This document shows, one piece after another, positions 38,486 to 47,055 of a stretch of DNA of 64,000 bases; position 1 is the first letter of the stretch, and each line of letters starts with the position of its first letter. The stretch comes from Paenibacillus xylanexedens. GTDB taxonomy: Bacteria; Bacillota; Bacilli; Paenibacillales; Paenibacillaceae. Under the pieces are notes generated by a model. That model was given only the letters and a program-made list of their open reading frames with translations. It searched no databases and was not told the DNA's origin. The position numbers were made by a program, and so were the translations under genes. The stretch is from positions 1,116,001 through 1,180,000 of the forward strand of contig NZ_CP018620.1 in the NCBI RefSeq assembly GCF_001908275.1, written 5' to 3'.

Positions 38486-39838
38486 ATGAAAAAGAAGGGT
38501 CTAGTATGGGCAATGTTGTTGATGATGGTTTTGGTTACTGCCTGTGGGAATAGCGGAGGTGCTACTTCGGATGACCCGAATGCCGATGATACGGTAACGG
38601 TATGGACCTATCCTGTACATGGCACATATGAAGATGAACTGAAGGATCTAATCTCTGATTTCAATAAGGAACACCCGAACATTACCGTGAAGACGGAAAT
38701 GCTCTCCTGGGCGGAAGGCCCCAAAAAATTCGATGTCGCACTGAATGCCGGGAACCCGCCGGATCTGTATTTCCATAGTGTAGATGGTACGTATGTGAAT
38801 ACCGGGCTGGGGCTTGAACTGGACAGCTACCTGACACCTGAGATCAAGGACGACTACCTGCCAGGTACGCTTGAGTTAGGCCAGATTCAGGGGAAACAGT
38901 ATGGACTTCCTTTATATCAATTCCAATGGGCTTGGGGTGGTAACAAACGCATTCTGGATGAAGCGGGCATTGACTGGAAATCGATTCAGCAAAATGGCTG
39001 GACCTGGTCCGAATTCAACGATGCCGCGGCCAAGTTGACCAAAACGCTCGATGGCGGGGCTAAGCAGTATGCGTTGGTTACGGATGGTACTTCGCTCGAC
39101 TTCATTGAAATGTTATCCCGGAACAACGGGATGATTGATGTTCTTGATAAAGACGGCACGTTCCAATGGAATGATGGTCGCATTCTGGACACCCTCTCTT
39201 TTATCAAAAACCTAATGGATCAAGGGTATATGCCGAAGGAAACGGCGGCTCTCGCTCCAGCGAAACGGACGGATATGTTCTACGCGGGGGAAACGGCGAT
39301 CATCTCCAAAGCGATTCCTTATTATGATGTGATGATTCAGAACCGCAACAAGGACATCGATGATGGCAAGGTGCAGGGAGAGAAGATTGATTTTGTCCTG
39401 TTGCCTGTACCGCATAATGATGATCAACCTGCGGCCACAACAATGGGCGGCGAAGGGTATGTAGCCTTCAAACAGAAGAAGGACAAAGGTGAGCAACATG
39501 CCAAAAATACGTTCTTGGTGATGGAGGCGCTTAGCGGTGCCAAAGCAGGGAACTCGGCCAATGAACTGGCGCTCCCATTCGTAAGACAATCCCAAGTGGA
39601 ACTGTTTAAAGGAAAAGAGCTTGGTCAACCGGATAATCTGGCTGCTGCGAAAGTCATGGCAGAGGATATCGCTATGCCGGTTGTACTGGAACTGGATATC
39701 GACAAAGCATCTCAGCAAAAACAATTCAAGGAACAAGTTGTGAAGCCAAACATCCAGGCGCTGTTCTCGGGAGAAAAATCACCGGAGCAGATCGCAGAAG
39801 ACTTCAAGAACAAAGGCCAGCAGATGTTTGGACAATAA
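38486..39838 (+). CDS. Sugar ABC transporter substrate-binding lipoprotein (family 1)
   Basis: 450 residues from the ATG at 38486 (AAAGGAG upstream); an ATG/ATG frame from 38459 precedes that site. Lipobox LVTAC, then an acidic linker. SBP_bac_1 fold: TVWTYPVHGTYEDELKDLI, VALNAGNPPDLYFHSVDG, QFQWAWGGNKRILDEAGI and FYAGETAIISK. Probably binds MurNAc, a MurNAc-GlcNAc disaccharide or GlcNAc, inferred from the divergent murK-murQ genes and the namZ-nagZ genes downstream. Confidence 0.9.
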   Translation: MKKKGLVWAMLLMMVLVTACGNSGGATSDDPNADDTVTVWTYPVHGTYEDELKDLISDFNKEHPNITVKTEMLSWAEGPKKFDVALNAGNPPDLYFHSVDGTYVNTGLGLELDSYLTPEIKDDYLPGTLELGQIQGKQYGLPLYQFQWAWGGNKRILDEAGIDWKSIQQNGWTWSEFNDAAAKLTKTLDGGAKQYALVTDGTSLDFIEMLSRNNGMIDVLDKDGTFQWNDGRILDTLSFIKNLMDQGYMPKETAALAPAKRTDMFYAGETAIISKAIPYYDVMIQNRNKDIDDGKVQGEKIDFVLLPVPHNDDQPAATTMGGEGYVAFKQKKDKGEQHAKNTFLVMEALSGAKAGNSANELALPFVRQSQVELFKGKELGQPDNLAAAKVMAEDIAMPVVLELDIDKASQQKQFKEQVVKPNIQALFSGEKSPEQIAEDFKNKGQQMFGQ

Positions 39839-39893
39839 CTCGGACCATCAAACATAACGCAAAACCACATTGATTAGGAGAGGAGGATTCGCC

Positions 39894-40817
39894 ATGCAGA
39901 CCGCCCTTGCGCCAAAACCGTCAGTGCCCCGGACTTCCCGGGTTGCCCGGTTTTGGCGAGACTACGGGTGGGCGTATTTGTTCATTTTGGCGCCTGTCCT
40001 GCTGTTTCTCATTTTTACGCTGTATCCAGTACTTACGGCTCTAATTATGAGCTTCCAGAAATACAACATTATGAATTCGACGTGGGTTGGATTGGACAAC
40101 TATGAGCGACTGGTGAAAGATGAGACGTTCTGGAAGTCGATCAAAAATACGGTGATCTTCACTGTTGGCACAGTCCCGGTCAATATTCTCATTACATTTG
40201 TACTTTCCTATTTCATCTATCAGATGAAAAGTAAATGGCAGACTTTTTTCAAAGCTACCATGTATCTGCCTGCGGTAGCCTCCGGGGTAACCATCTCCAT
40301 TGTATGGCTGGCCATCTTTGATCCTACCGATTCGGGGCTGCTCAACCGTTTTCTCGGCTTGTTTGGCCTTGATCCGGTGATCTGGCTGGGCCAGTCGGGA
40401 ACGGCACTTTTTTCCCTCATTCTAATGAACTGGCTCGGATCACACGGAGCGGGCATTATTCTGTATCTGGCAGCCATGGGCGGTATTCCGAAATCGCTGT
40501 ACGAAGCGGCGGATATTGATCATGCCAGCGGCTGGACCCAGTTCAGCAAGATTACATGGCCGCTACTCAAACCAACGACTCTATATCTGCTCGTCACGGG
40601 TGTTATTACATCCTTCCAGGTGTTTATCTCGGTATATCTGATGACACAGGGTGGACCAAACTTTGCGACAACTACAATCGCGTATCTGATCTACGAGACG
40701 GCATTTAAATTCTATGAATTCGGATTAGCTTCGGCACAGTCGTTCGTATTGGCGATTATCATCATAGTCATCTCCGTCATACAGTTCAAATATTTCTCCA
40801 GCGATATCGAGTATTAA
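39894..40817 (+). CDS. Sugar ABC transporter permease (MalF/UgpA type)
   Basis: 307 residues from the ATG at 39894 behind GAGAGGAGGATT; a TTG at 39870 is in frame but lies before it. Six membrane helices and the EAA loop SLYEAADIDHASGWTQFSKI near residue 200. It pairs with the next permease to form the importer channel. Confidence 0.92.
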   Translation: MQTALAPKPSVPRTSRVARFWRDYGWAYLFILAPVLLFLIFTLYPVLTALIMSFQKYNIMNSTWVGLDNYERLVKDETFWKSIKNTVIFTVGTVPVNILITFVLSYFIYQMKSKWQTFFKATMYLPAVASGVTISIVWLAIFDPTDSGLLNRFLGLFGLDPVIWLGQSGTALFSLILMNWLGSHGAGIILYLAAMGGIPKSLYEAADIDHASGWTQFSKITWPLLKPTTLYLLVTGVITSFQVFISVYLMTQGGPNFATTTIAYLIYETAFKFYEFGLASAQSFVLAIIIIVISVIQFKYFSSDIEY

Positions 40818-40854
40818 GCACGTTGCATTAAGCATCCGGGGGTGAATAAAATTC

Positions 40855-41688
40855 ATGAAATCAACACAGAAAAAGATACTGCTCGTTGTTGCATCCATTC
40901 TGCTGGTGGTCTGGGCGCTGGTGACGGTTATTCCGATGTATTGGATGCTCGTTGGTTCGGTGCAGGATAGCGCAATGTCGGCTTCGTTTAAACCACAGAT
41001 GATTCCGGAGCAATTGTCATTATCACCATATGAGCGCTTTTTTGCCAAAACCGATGCCTGGCGCTGGCTGTACAACTCGCTGCTCATCTCGATCATTCTG
41101 ACCGTAACCAATGTATTCTTCGCCTCCCTGGCGGGATATGCATTTGCCAAACTGAAATTTCCGGGTAGTCAGGCGGTATTCTGGACCCTGCTCGGGACCA
41201 TGATGATTCCGGCACAGGTGACGCTAATTCCTTTGTATATTCTGATGGTCAATGTATTTGACCTGGGGGATACCTATACAGCTATTATTCTGCCTGCTGC
41301 CGTCAGCGTAGGGAACATATTCCTGATGAAACAGTTCATGTCCACGCTGCCCACATCACTGATCCATGCGGCGCGTATCGATGCATGCAGCGAGTTCGGC
41401 ATCTTCTGGAAAGTCATTCTGCCGATGGCAAAGCCGGGAATCGCGGTGCTGGCAATTTTCACATTTGTAGCTTCGTGGAATGAATTTTTCTGGCCGTTCC
41501 TCATTACCAATTCCAACGAGATGCGGACCATTCAGGTAGGGCTGGCCTCGTTTGTATTTGCCGAATCAACGGATTTCGGCGCAATGATGGCCGGGGCTAC
41601 CATAGGTGCTCTGCCCATGATCATTCTGTTCTTCTCACTGCAACGTTACTTCCTGCAGGGCATTACGATCGGTGCGGTAAAAGGTTAA
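40855..41688 (+). CDS. Sugar ABC transporter permease (MalG/UgpE type)
   Basis: 277 residues, ATG after GGGGGTGA. Six membrane helices and the EAA loop TSLIHAARIDACSEFGIFWK near residue 165. Second half of the importer channel, 37 bases behind the first permease. Confidence 0.92.
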   Translation: MKSTQKKILLVVASILLVVWALVTVIPMYWMLVGSVQDSAMSASFKPQMIPEQLSLSPYERFFAKTDAWRWLYNSLLISIILTVTNVFFASLAGYAFAKLKFPGSQAVFWTLLGTMMIPAQVTLIPLYILMVNVFDLGDTYTAIILPAAVSVGNIFLMKQFMSTLPTSLIHAARIDACSEFGIFWKVILPMAKPGIAVLAIFTFVASWNEFFWPFLITNSNEMRTIQVGLASFVFAESTDFGAMMAGATIGALPMIILFFSLQRYFLQGITIGAVKG

Positions 41689-41731
41689 CTTTTAGTTCAG
41701 GACAAGCGACAACGTAAAGGGGGATCTACCT

Positions 41732-42841
41732 ATGGCACGCGTGGAGTTTCGCCAAGTGCGCAAAGAATTCAAAGACGATCATAAAGGGACGTTCACGGCT
41801 GTGGCCGGCTCGGACTTTGTTATAGAAGATAAGGAATTCGTAGTGTTTGTGGGTCCTTCGGGCTGTGGCAAGACAACATCACTGCGGATGATTGCCGGAC
41901 TTGAAAAGCAAACGAGCGGTGATATTGTGATCGGTGACCGGCTTGTTAACGATCTGCATCCGAAGGATCGGGATATCGCGATGGTGTTTCAGGATTATGC
42001 ACTTTATCCGCATATGACCATCCGTGAGAATCTTTCCTTTGGCCTGAAAAATCTGAAAAAGCCAAAGTCCTATATTGATGAACAGGTGCAGAATGCGGCC
42101 TCCATTCTTGGACTGGAAGCGATGCTGGAGCGCAAACCACGCGAGCTGTCTGGTGGTCAGCGTCAGCGTGTGGCGGTGGGACGGGCGATCGTCCGTGATC
42201 CGCAGGTGTTTTTATTCGACGAACCACTGTCCAATCTGGATGCCAAGTTGCGGGTGCAGATGCGGGTGGAGTTGGGAGAGCTTCATAAACGTCTCGGTGC
42301 CACGATTGTGTACGTGACGCATGATCAGGTAGAAGCCATGACACTTGGGGAACGCATCGTGGTCATGAATCATGGAGATATTCAGCAGGTGGCTTCACCA
42401 AAAGAACTGTATGCGAGTCCGCGGAATATGTTTGTTGCCGGATTTATCGGTTCCCCGGCGATGAATTTCATTGATGCACGGATTGAAGGCACGCAGGTTG
42501 TCATCGAGGGAGCATCATTCACCTTGCCAGCAGATGTACTCGCTCGTCTTAAGAGTCATCAAGGCAAGCCGGTAATTATGGGGCTGCGTCCAGAGCATAT
42601 TTTTGGTGAGGATGTTGCTCCGAATATCCCGACAGACCACATGCTGCAGGCGCGAGTTCAGGTTGTAGAACATCTGGGCTCCGAGAATTTGGTGTATTTC
42701 CATTCCGGTACCCGTACCGTTACGGCTAAAGTTCATCCGGAAACACATGCTTATGTAGGTATGGACAAAAATTTTGTACTGGACCTGCGTAAGGCGCACT
42801 TTTTTGATCCAGAGACGGAGCTTGCGATTGGACGGGAGTAG
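41732..42841 (+). CDS. Sugar ABC transporter ATP-binding protein (MsmX/UgpC type)
   Basis: 369 residues, ATG after AAAGGGGGAT. Walker A GPSGCGKTTSLRM, Q-loop VFQDYALYPHMT, signature LSGGQRQR, Walker B VFLFDEPLSNLD, H-loop YVTHDQVEAM; C-terminal MalK-like OB domain (GLRPEHIFGED). Many Paenibacillus sugar importers borrow a shared ATPase, so having its own gene here is notable. Last of the importer genes; a repeat-rich gap follows. Confidence 0.92.
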   Translation: MARVEFRQVRKEFKDDHKGTFTAVAGSDFVIEDKEFVVFVGPSGCGKTTSLRMIAGLEKQTSGDIVIGDRLVNDLHPKDRDIAMVFQDYALYPHMTIRENLSFGLKNLKKPKSYIDEQVQNAASILGLEAMLERKPRELSGGQRQRVAVGRAIVRDPQVFLFDEPLSNLDAKLRVQMRVELGELHKRLGATIVYVTHDQVEAMTLGERIVVMNHGDIQQVASPKELYASPRNMFVAGFIGSPAMNFIDARIEGTQVVIEGASFTLPADVLARLKSHQGKPVIMGLRPEHIFGEDVAPNIPTDHMLQARVQVVEHLGSENLVYFHSGTRTVTAKVHPETHAYVGMDKNFVLDLRKAHFFDPETELAIGRE

Positions 42842-42911
42842 GCGGGGCTGTTCTAAAAGCAATGAGCTTGAATGTGTATTATTATTGGCTCCCATTTGCA
42901 CCGGTTTGAAA

Positions 42912-43008
42912 TGTAACGAATCGCAGAGACGTTATTTACTCGAAGATGTTGTTTTTTAGGCTCTGACGCCTTATTTGTACCGAAATAACGGCACTGAAGT
43001 TCGTTACA
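42912..43008. repeat. 97-bp hairpin repeat (MITE-like)
   Basis: Ends are imperfect inverted repeats of ~26 bases: TGTAACGAA...CGTTATTT on the left, AAATAACG...TTCGTTACA on the right, with a ~45-base centre. No ORF. It does not resemble the A/B/C repeat family and lies ~135 bases before copy B. Confidence 0.6.
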
Positions 43009-43131
43009 ATTGGCATGCCTCGAAAATTCGTCGTTTAAGGTGCGGTAAATTCGTTAGCACGTTGCAAGTTTGGTACAACATACTGACCGGTGGTGCGGCC
43101 AAGCCAACCGAAATGGGGAGCCCTTTTAAGA

Positions 43132-43215
43132 CAGCTCTTGTGGGCGAACGCTTCGCTTCTCCAGGTTTGTTCTGTTTTCTCCGTTATCGTGTAAATGTTT
43201 AGTCCAACTTATATA
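43132..43215. mobile_element. MITE-like repeat, copy B (partial)
   Basis: GGCGAACGCTTCGCTT, then CAGGTTT.TTCTGT..TCTCC and CCGTTATCGTGTAAATG match the right half of copies A and C, ending in TTTAGTCCAACTTATA. The left half is missing or replaced by unrelated sequence. It ends 15 bases before the next start, so it may supply part of that promoter. Confidence 0.65.
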
Positions 43216-43230
43216 GAAGGGAGAATAAAC

Positions 43231-43941
43231 ATGCGTAAGCTGAGTGAAGTATTGATCAAGTCGGGTGCGGAAATCTATCGGGATATTATTTCGGTGGCCT
43301 TGTACAGTGTCGTTAGTTCCATCGTATTGGTTCCCATTCTGATGTTTGCTCCGCTGCCGATCGCTATACTGCTTCTGGCCTTGATATATATGCCCATCCT
43401 GTTCGGGGTCTGTTATGCCGTACATCACAGATTGAAACGTAAGGAACGGCGTAATGGACTTAAGGATATCTGGGTCGGAACATTGAAGGGAGTAATCCCT
43501 GGAGTGTCGGTGGGGGTGCTTTTCGCGGTGCTTGGCTTCATTCTATGGTCAACCTGGTGGTATTACGGCGGACAGGGTGGAATTACAGGCACAGCAGTGG
43601 GTGTATTCCAGACGTTCTTTGTTCTCATGGCGCTGATGTCACAGTTCTATACCTGGCAGCTTGTTTTACAAAAAAACATGGGCATCGTTCAGGCGATGGG
43701 GGAAAGTGTAAAGCTGTTCTTCCGTCACCCGGGGTACACGATGGGCGCTTGTTTTCAGGCCATGTGCCTGACGGCTCTGCTGATGCTGACTGTCGTTGGT
43801 TTCGGAGCGTTGTTTGGAGGTATGTTTGCCGTCTATCAGCATAAGGTTGCTCTTAATGTGTTGGAGCCTGCAGAAGAGCCTGTCGTAACAGGCGGTAATG
43901 ATCACCAGCATACAGGCTGGGTCAGCCAGGGGAATGTGTGA
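43231..43941 (+). CDS. Polytopic membrane protein of unknown function
   Basis: 236 residues from the ATG at 43231 behind GAAGGGAG; an ATG at 43195 lies within the repeat. Five or six hydrophobic segments (VVSSIVLVPILMFAPLPIA, IPGVSVGVLFAVLGFILW, FQTFFVLMALMSQFYTW, TALLMLTVVGFGALFGG) separated by a basic loop RLKRKERRNG, and a polar His/Gln-rich tail. The layout resembles YesL/DUF624-type proteins found with sugar importers, but I cannot confirm it. Its stop overlaps the namZ start (TGATG), so it is coupled to namZ. Confidence 0.75.
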   Translation: MRKLSEVLIKSGAEIYRDIISVALYSVVSSIVLVPILMFAPLPIAILLLALIYMPILFGVCYAVHHRLKRKERRNGLKDIWVGTLKGVIPGVSVGVLFAVLGFILWSTWWYYGGQGGITGTAVGVFQTFFVLMALMSQFYTWQLVLQKNMGIVQAMGESVKLFFRHPGYTMGACFQAMCLTALLMLTVVGFGALFGGMFAVYQHKVALNVLEPAEEPVVTGGNDHQHTGWVSQGNV

Positions 43942-45137
43942 TGGGTCAGTTGAATGGGACCGAGCAGATCCCGGCTGTAAAAACGGGAGTTGATCTTCTG
44001 TCCAGAGGGTTATCGCATCCATGGATAACAGGTAATCGAATCGGTCTAATTACAAACCCGACTGGTATTACAGCGGATTTTGTATCGACAATAGATGTGT
44101 GCGCCGGACTGGCTAATGCCGAGCTTACAGCGCTCTATGCCTGTGAGCACGGACTGGATGGAGAGCTTCAGGCGGGTGTCAGATTCGGAGACATGCTTCA
44201 TCCACGTCTGGACATTCCGGTGTTCAGCCTATATGGAGATTACAAGAAACCTACGCCTGCAATGCTGGCTGGAGTGGATACAGTGCTGTTCGACATTCAG
44301 GATGTGGGTATCCGTTATTACACGTATGCCTCAACCTTGTTCCATATGATGGAGGTCTGCGCTGGAGCGGGCAAACGCATGCTGATTCTGGACCGTCCCA
44401 ATCCGCTGGGTGGAAACGTTGTGGAAGGCGGTGTGCTGAACGCGGGGTATGAATCACTCGTTGGCGCTTGGCGTGTACCTGTACGTACCGGATTGACGGT
44501 AGGTGAACTCGCCCTGATGGTCAACAGCGAGATGGATGTACCTTGCGAATTGGACGTGGTTGCCATGAAAGGATGGCAGCGCTCCATGGAGTATGCGGAT
44601 TGTGGGCTTCCCTGGATGTTACCCTCTCCCAATATGCCCACGCTGGACAGTGTGCGGGTATATGCGGGTACGTGCCTGTTCGAAGGTACTAATGTATCGG
44701 AGGGCAGGGGCACGACCCGCCCATTCGAGTGGATTGGGGCCCCCTGGGTTGAGGGTGAACGTTTGGCGGAACGATTTCGGGAATACAAACTGGAAGGTGT
44801 GCATGTGCATCCAGTGTACATGTCCCCAACATTCTCCAAACATGCAGGTGAGCTGTGTGGTGGCGTAAGGATTTTTGTAACGGACAGCCGGAAATTCCGG
44901 GCGGTAGAGACAGGGTTGGTGCTTTTGCATGAACTGGTTTCACTCTATCCGGAGCAATTCTGCTGGCTGGAGCCACCAGAGCCGGGTTCAAGGTACTTTA
45001 TCGACCTGCTGGCAGGGGGTAAGGAAGTCAGGGAAACGATTCATGACCGCGCGGAATTCATTCGTTTAATGGATGCGTGGAATGTACAGGCAGCGGAATG
45101 GAAGGAGCGGCGAAAGCCGTTTTTGTTATATGAATGA
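43941..45137 (+). CDS. namZ: Exo-beta-N-acetylmuramidase NamZ (DUF1343)
   Basis: 398 residues from the ATG at 43941 (AGGGGA seven bases upstream). The DUF1343 pattern is clear: LITNPTGIT, YACEHGLDGELQAGV, VLFDIQDVGIRYYTY, LDRPNPLGG, LPWMLPSPNMPTLDS, and EGRGTTRPFEWIGAPW. B. subtilis NamZ (YbbC) releases terminal MurNAc from peptidoglycan fragments. I see no signal peptide, so it may act in the cytoplasm on imported MurNAc-GlcNAc, unlike the secreted B. subtilis enzyme. nagZ follows. Confidence 0.92.
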   Translation: MGQLNGTEQIPAVKTGVDLLSRGLSHPWITGNRIGLITNPTGITADFVSTIDVCAGLANAELTALYACEHGLDGELQAGVRFGDMLHPRLDIPVFSLYGDYKKPTPAMLAGVDTVLFDIQDVGIRYYTYASTLFHMMEVCAGAGKRMLILDRPNPLGGNVVEGGVLNAGYESLVGAWRVPVRTGLTVGELALMVNSEMDVPCELDVVAMKGWQRSMEYADCGLPWMLPSPNMPTLDSVRVYAGTCLFEGTNVSEGRGTTRPFEWIGAPWVEGERLAERFREYKLEGVHVHPVYMSPTFSKHAGELCGGVRIFVTDSRKFRAVETGLVLLHELVSLYPEQFCWLEPPEPGSRYFIDLLAGGKEVRETIHDRAEFIRLMDAWNVQAAEWKERRKPFLLYE

Positions 45138-45168
45138 ATGGATGTTTGTTATCGGGGGGAGGCATGAA

Positions 45169-46887
45169 ATGAGTGGGCCAAAAGAGTTATACCATTCGAG
45201 GCTGAAACAGATGACCTTGCGTGAGAAAGTCGGGCAAATGCTGCTTTGTGGCTTTCATGGCACTGAAGCTGTTGGTGATGTGGAACCCTTTCTCCGAAAG
45301 TATCCAATTGGTGGCGTAATCTACTTTGCGCGCAACGTTGAGTCGCCAGAGCAGGTAGAGCGGTTATCGTCAGGGTTACAACAGATTGCCAAAAGCAGTG
45401 GTAATGTGCCGCTCTGGATATCCATTGATCAGGAGGGCGGCATGGTTGCTCGAATTACCGAAGGGATAACCTTGATGCCTGGACCAATGGCCATTGCCGC
45501 TGCCGGTTCCATTGACGATGCATATCAGGCGGCATATATCAGTGGATTGGAGCTGAAGTCCATGGGCATTAACATGAACTTTGCTCCGGTATTGGATGTG
45601 AACAATAACGCGGCCAATCCGGTCATCGGTGTACGATCATTTGGCGAATCTCCACAATCGGTTGCAGAATATGGGGCCAGAACCATTGCGGGAATACAGG
45701 ACGCTGGAATTGCAGCGACAGCCAAGCACTTCCCGGGGCATGGGGATACGGATACCGATTCCCATCTGGACCTCCCGATCATCACTCATGATCGTGAACG
45801 GGTAGAGCGCCTGGAGTTGATTCCATTCCGAGCCGCTATCGCCGAAGGTGTCGATGCCATGATGTCGGCGCATATTTATTTTCCTGCACTGGAGCCAGAG
45901 CGTCTGCCCGTAACGCTATCGCAAACCGTATTAAGCGGTCTGCTTCGCCAGGAACTGGGTTATGAGGGCATGATCGTGACAGATTGCATGGAGATGGATG
46001 CCATTGCCGTGAACTATGGCACTGTCGATGCAGCCGTAATGGCGGTAGAGGCCGGGGCAGATCTGGTGTTAATTAGCCATACGGCTAAGCTTCAAGCAGA
46101 GGCATTTGAAGCATTGTTAGCAGCTGTGAGGAGCGGGCGGATCAGCGAGAGACGTATTGATGAGTCGGTGATTCGCTTACTGATGTACAAGGCGAAGCGT
46201 GGTTTACTGGAGAGTGAAACGGGTGGTGCAGGTGATGAGGAAGTGAATATTGCAGTATCGAATGCATCATTGCCAGAGGCATTCAACGCTCCTGCTCTAT
46301 CCAGTCCGTCGGAGCGCAACAGTTCATTACACCAAGAGGTTGCCCGCCGTATTAGCGAGAATAGTATCACACTGGTGCGCGATCAGCTGAATATGCTGCC
46401 TTTAAAGCCGGAACGCACGTTGGTCATAACGATTGCCACGTCCGTGACGACAATTGCTGACGAACATCTGAATCAGACATTCACCTTGGGATCAGCCTTA
46501 TCCATTTATGGTCTGGATGTTGTCGATCTGATGGTCACGCCCGAAGAAGTCGCCATTCGTTCCGCACGTCTGCTTCAGGCAGCGGAAGCAGATGACATTC
46601 GGCAGATTGTGGTGGGGACCTACAATGCGGGAAGCTCCTCCGGCGATCCACAGTGCAGGCTGATTGGTTGGATACAGCAATTGGGCAAACCGCTGGCTGT
46701 TGTGGCATTGCGAAGCCCCTATGATCTGCTGGCGCTTCCGGATGCCCAGGTCTATGTAGCGGCTTACGAGAGCCGGCCACTTGCCATGGATAGCGTCGCT
46801 CAGGCGTTGATGGGGCACATTCCTTTTGCGGGGAAACTTCCTGTAACATTAAAGCAGACAGATGATGAAAGAGCGGATGTCTCCTAG
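45169..46887 (+). CDS. nagZ: Beta-N-acetylglucosaminidase NagZ (GH3)
   Basis: 572 residues from the ATG at 45169, six bases after GGGGGGAGG; the longer frame from 45073 overlaps namZ. GH3 TIM barrel with SIDQEGGMVARI, FAPVLDVN, and the catalytic His-Asp loop AKHFPGHGDTDTDSH typical of NagZ; the nucleophile is in MIVTDCMEMDAI. A C-terminal alpha/beta domain (~380-570) is present, as in B. subtilis NagZ. No signal peptide. It removes GlcNAc from the non-reducing end, alternating with NamZ on muropeptide sugar chains. Confidence 0.93.
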   Translation: MSGPKELYHSRLKQMTLREKVGQMLLCGFHGTEAVGDVEPFLRKYPIGGVIYFARNVESPEQVERLSSGLQQIAKSSGNVPLWISIDQEGGMVARITEGITLMPGPMAIAAAGSIDDAYQAAYISGLELKSMGINMNFAPVLDVNNNAANPVIGVRSFGESPQSVAEYGARTIAGIQDAGIAATAKHFPGHGDTDTDSHLDLPIITHDRERVERLELIPFRAAIAEGVDAMMSAHIYFPALEPERLPVTLSQTVLSGLLRQELGYEGMIVTDCMEMDAIAVNYGTVDAAVMAVEAGADLVLISHTAKLQAEAFEALLAAVRSGRISERRIDESVIRLLMYKAKRGLLESETGGAGDEEVNIAVSNASLPEAFNAPALSSPSERNSSLHQEVARRISENSITLVRDQLNMLPLKPERTLVITIATSVTTIADEHLNQTFTLGSALSIYGLDVVDLMVTPEEVAIRSARLLQAAEADDIRQIVVGTYNAGSSSGDPQCRLIGWIQQLGKPLAVVALRSPYDLLALPDAQVYVAAYESRPLAMDSVAQALMGHIPFAGKLPVTLKQTDDERADVS

Positions 46888-46997
46888 ACAGTAATAAGAA
46901 TATGAGTTAATCTGCCTTTTGCAGGATGAAGAAGAGATGAATTGTGGATTGAGCGAAACGGAAGTGTGAGTCGTTAAAATGAGAACATATACAGAGC

Positions 46998-47031
46998 AAA
47001 GAGACGATCCTTTAAAGGACCGTCTCTTTGT
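46998..47031. terminator. Bidirectional terminator between nagZ and the serine hydrolase
   Basis: AAAGAGACG-TCCTTT pairs with AAAGGA-CGTCTCTTT. It closes both convergent operons. Confidence 0.8.
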
Positions 47032-47055
47032 GCTGTATAAACGATTAATTATGGA

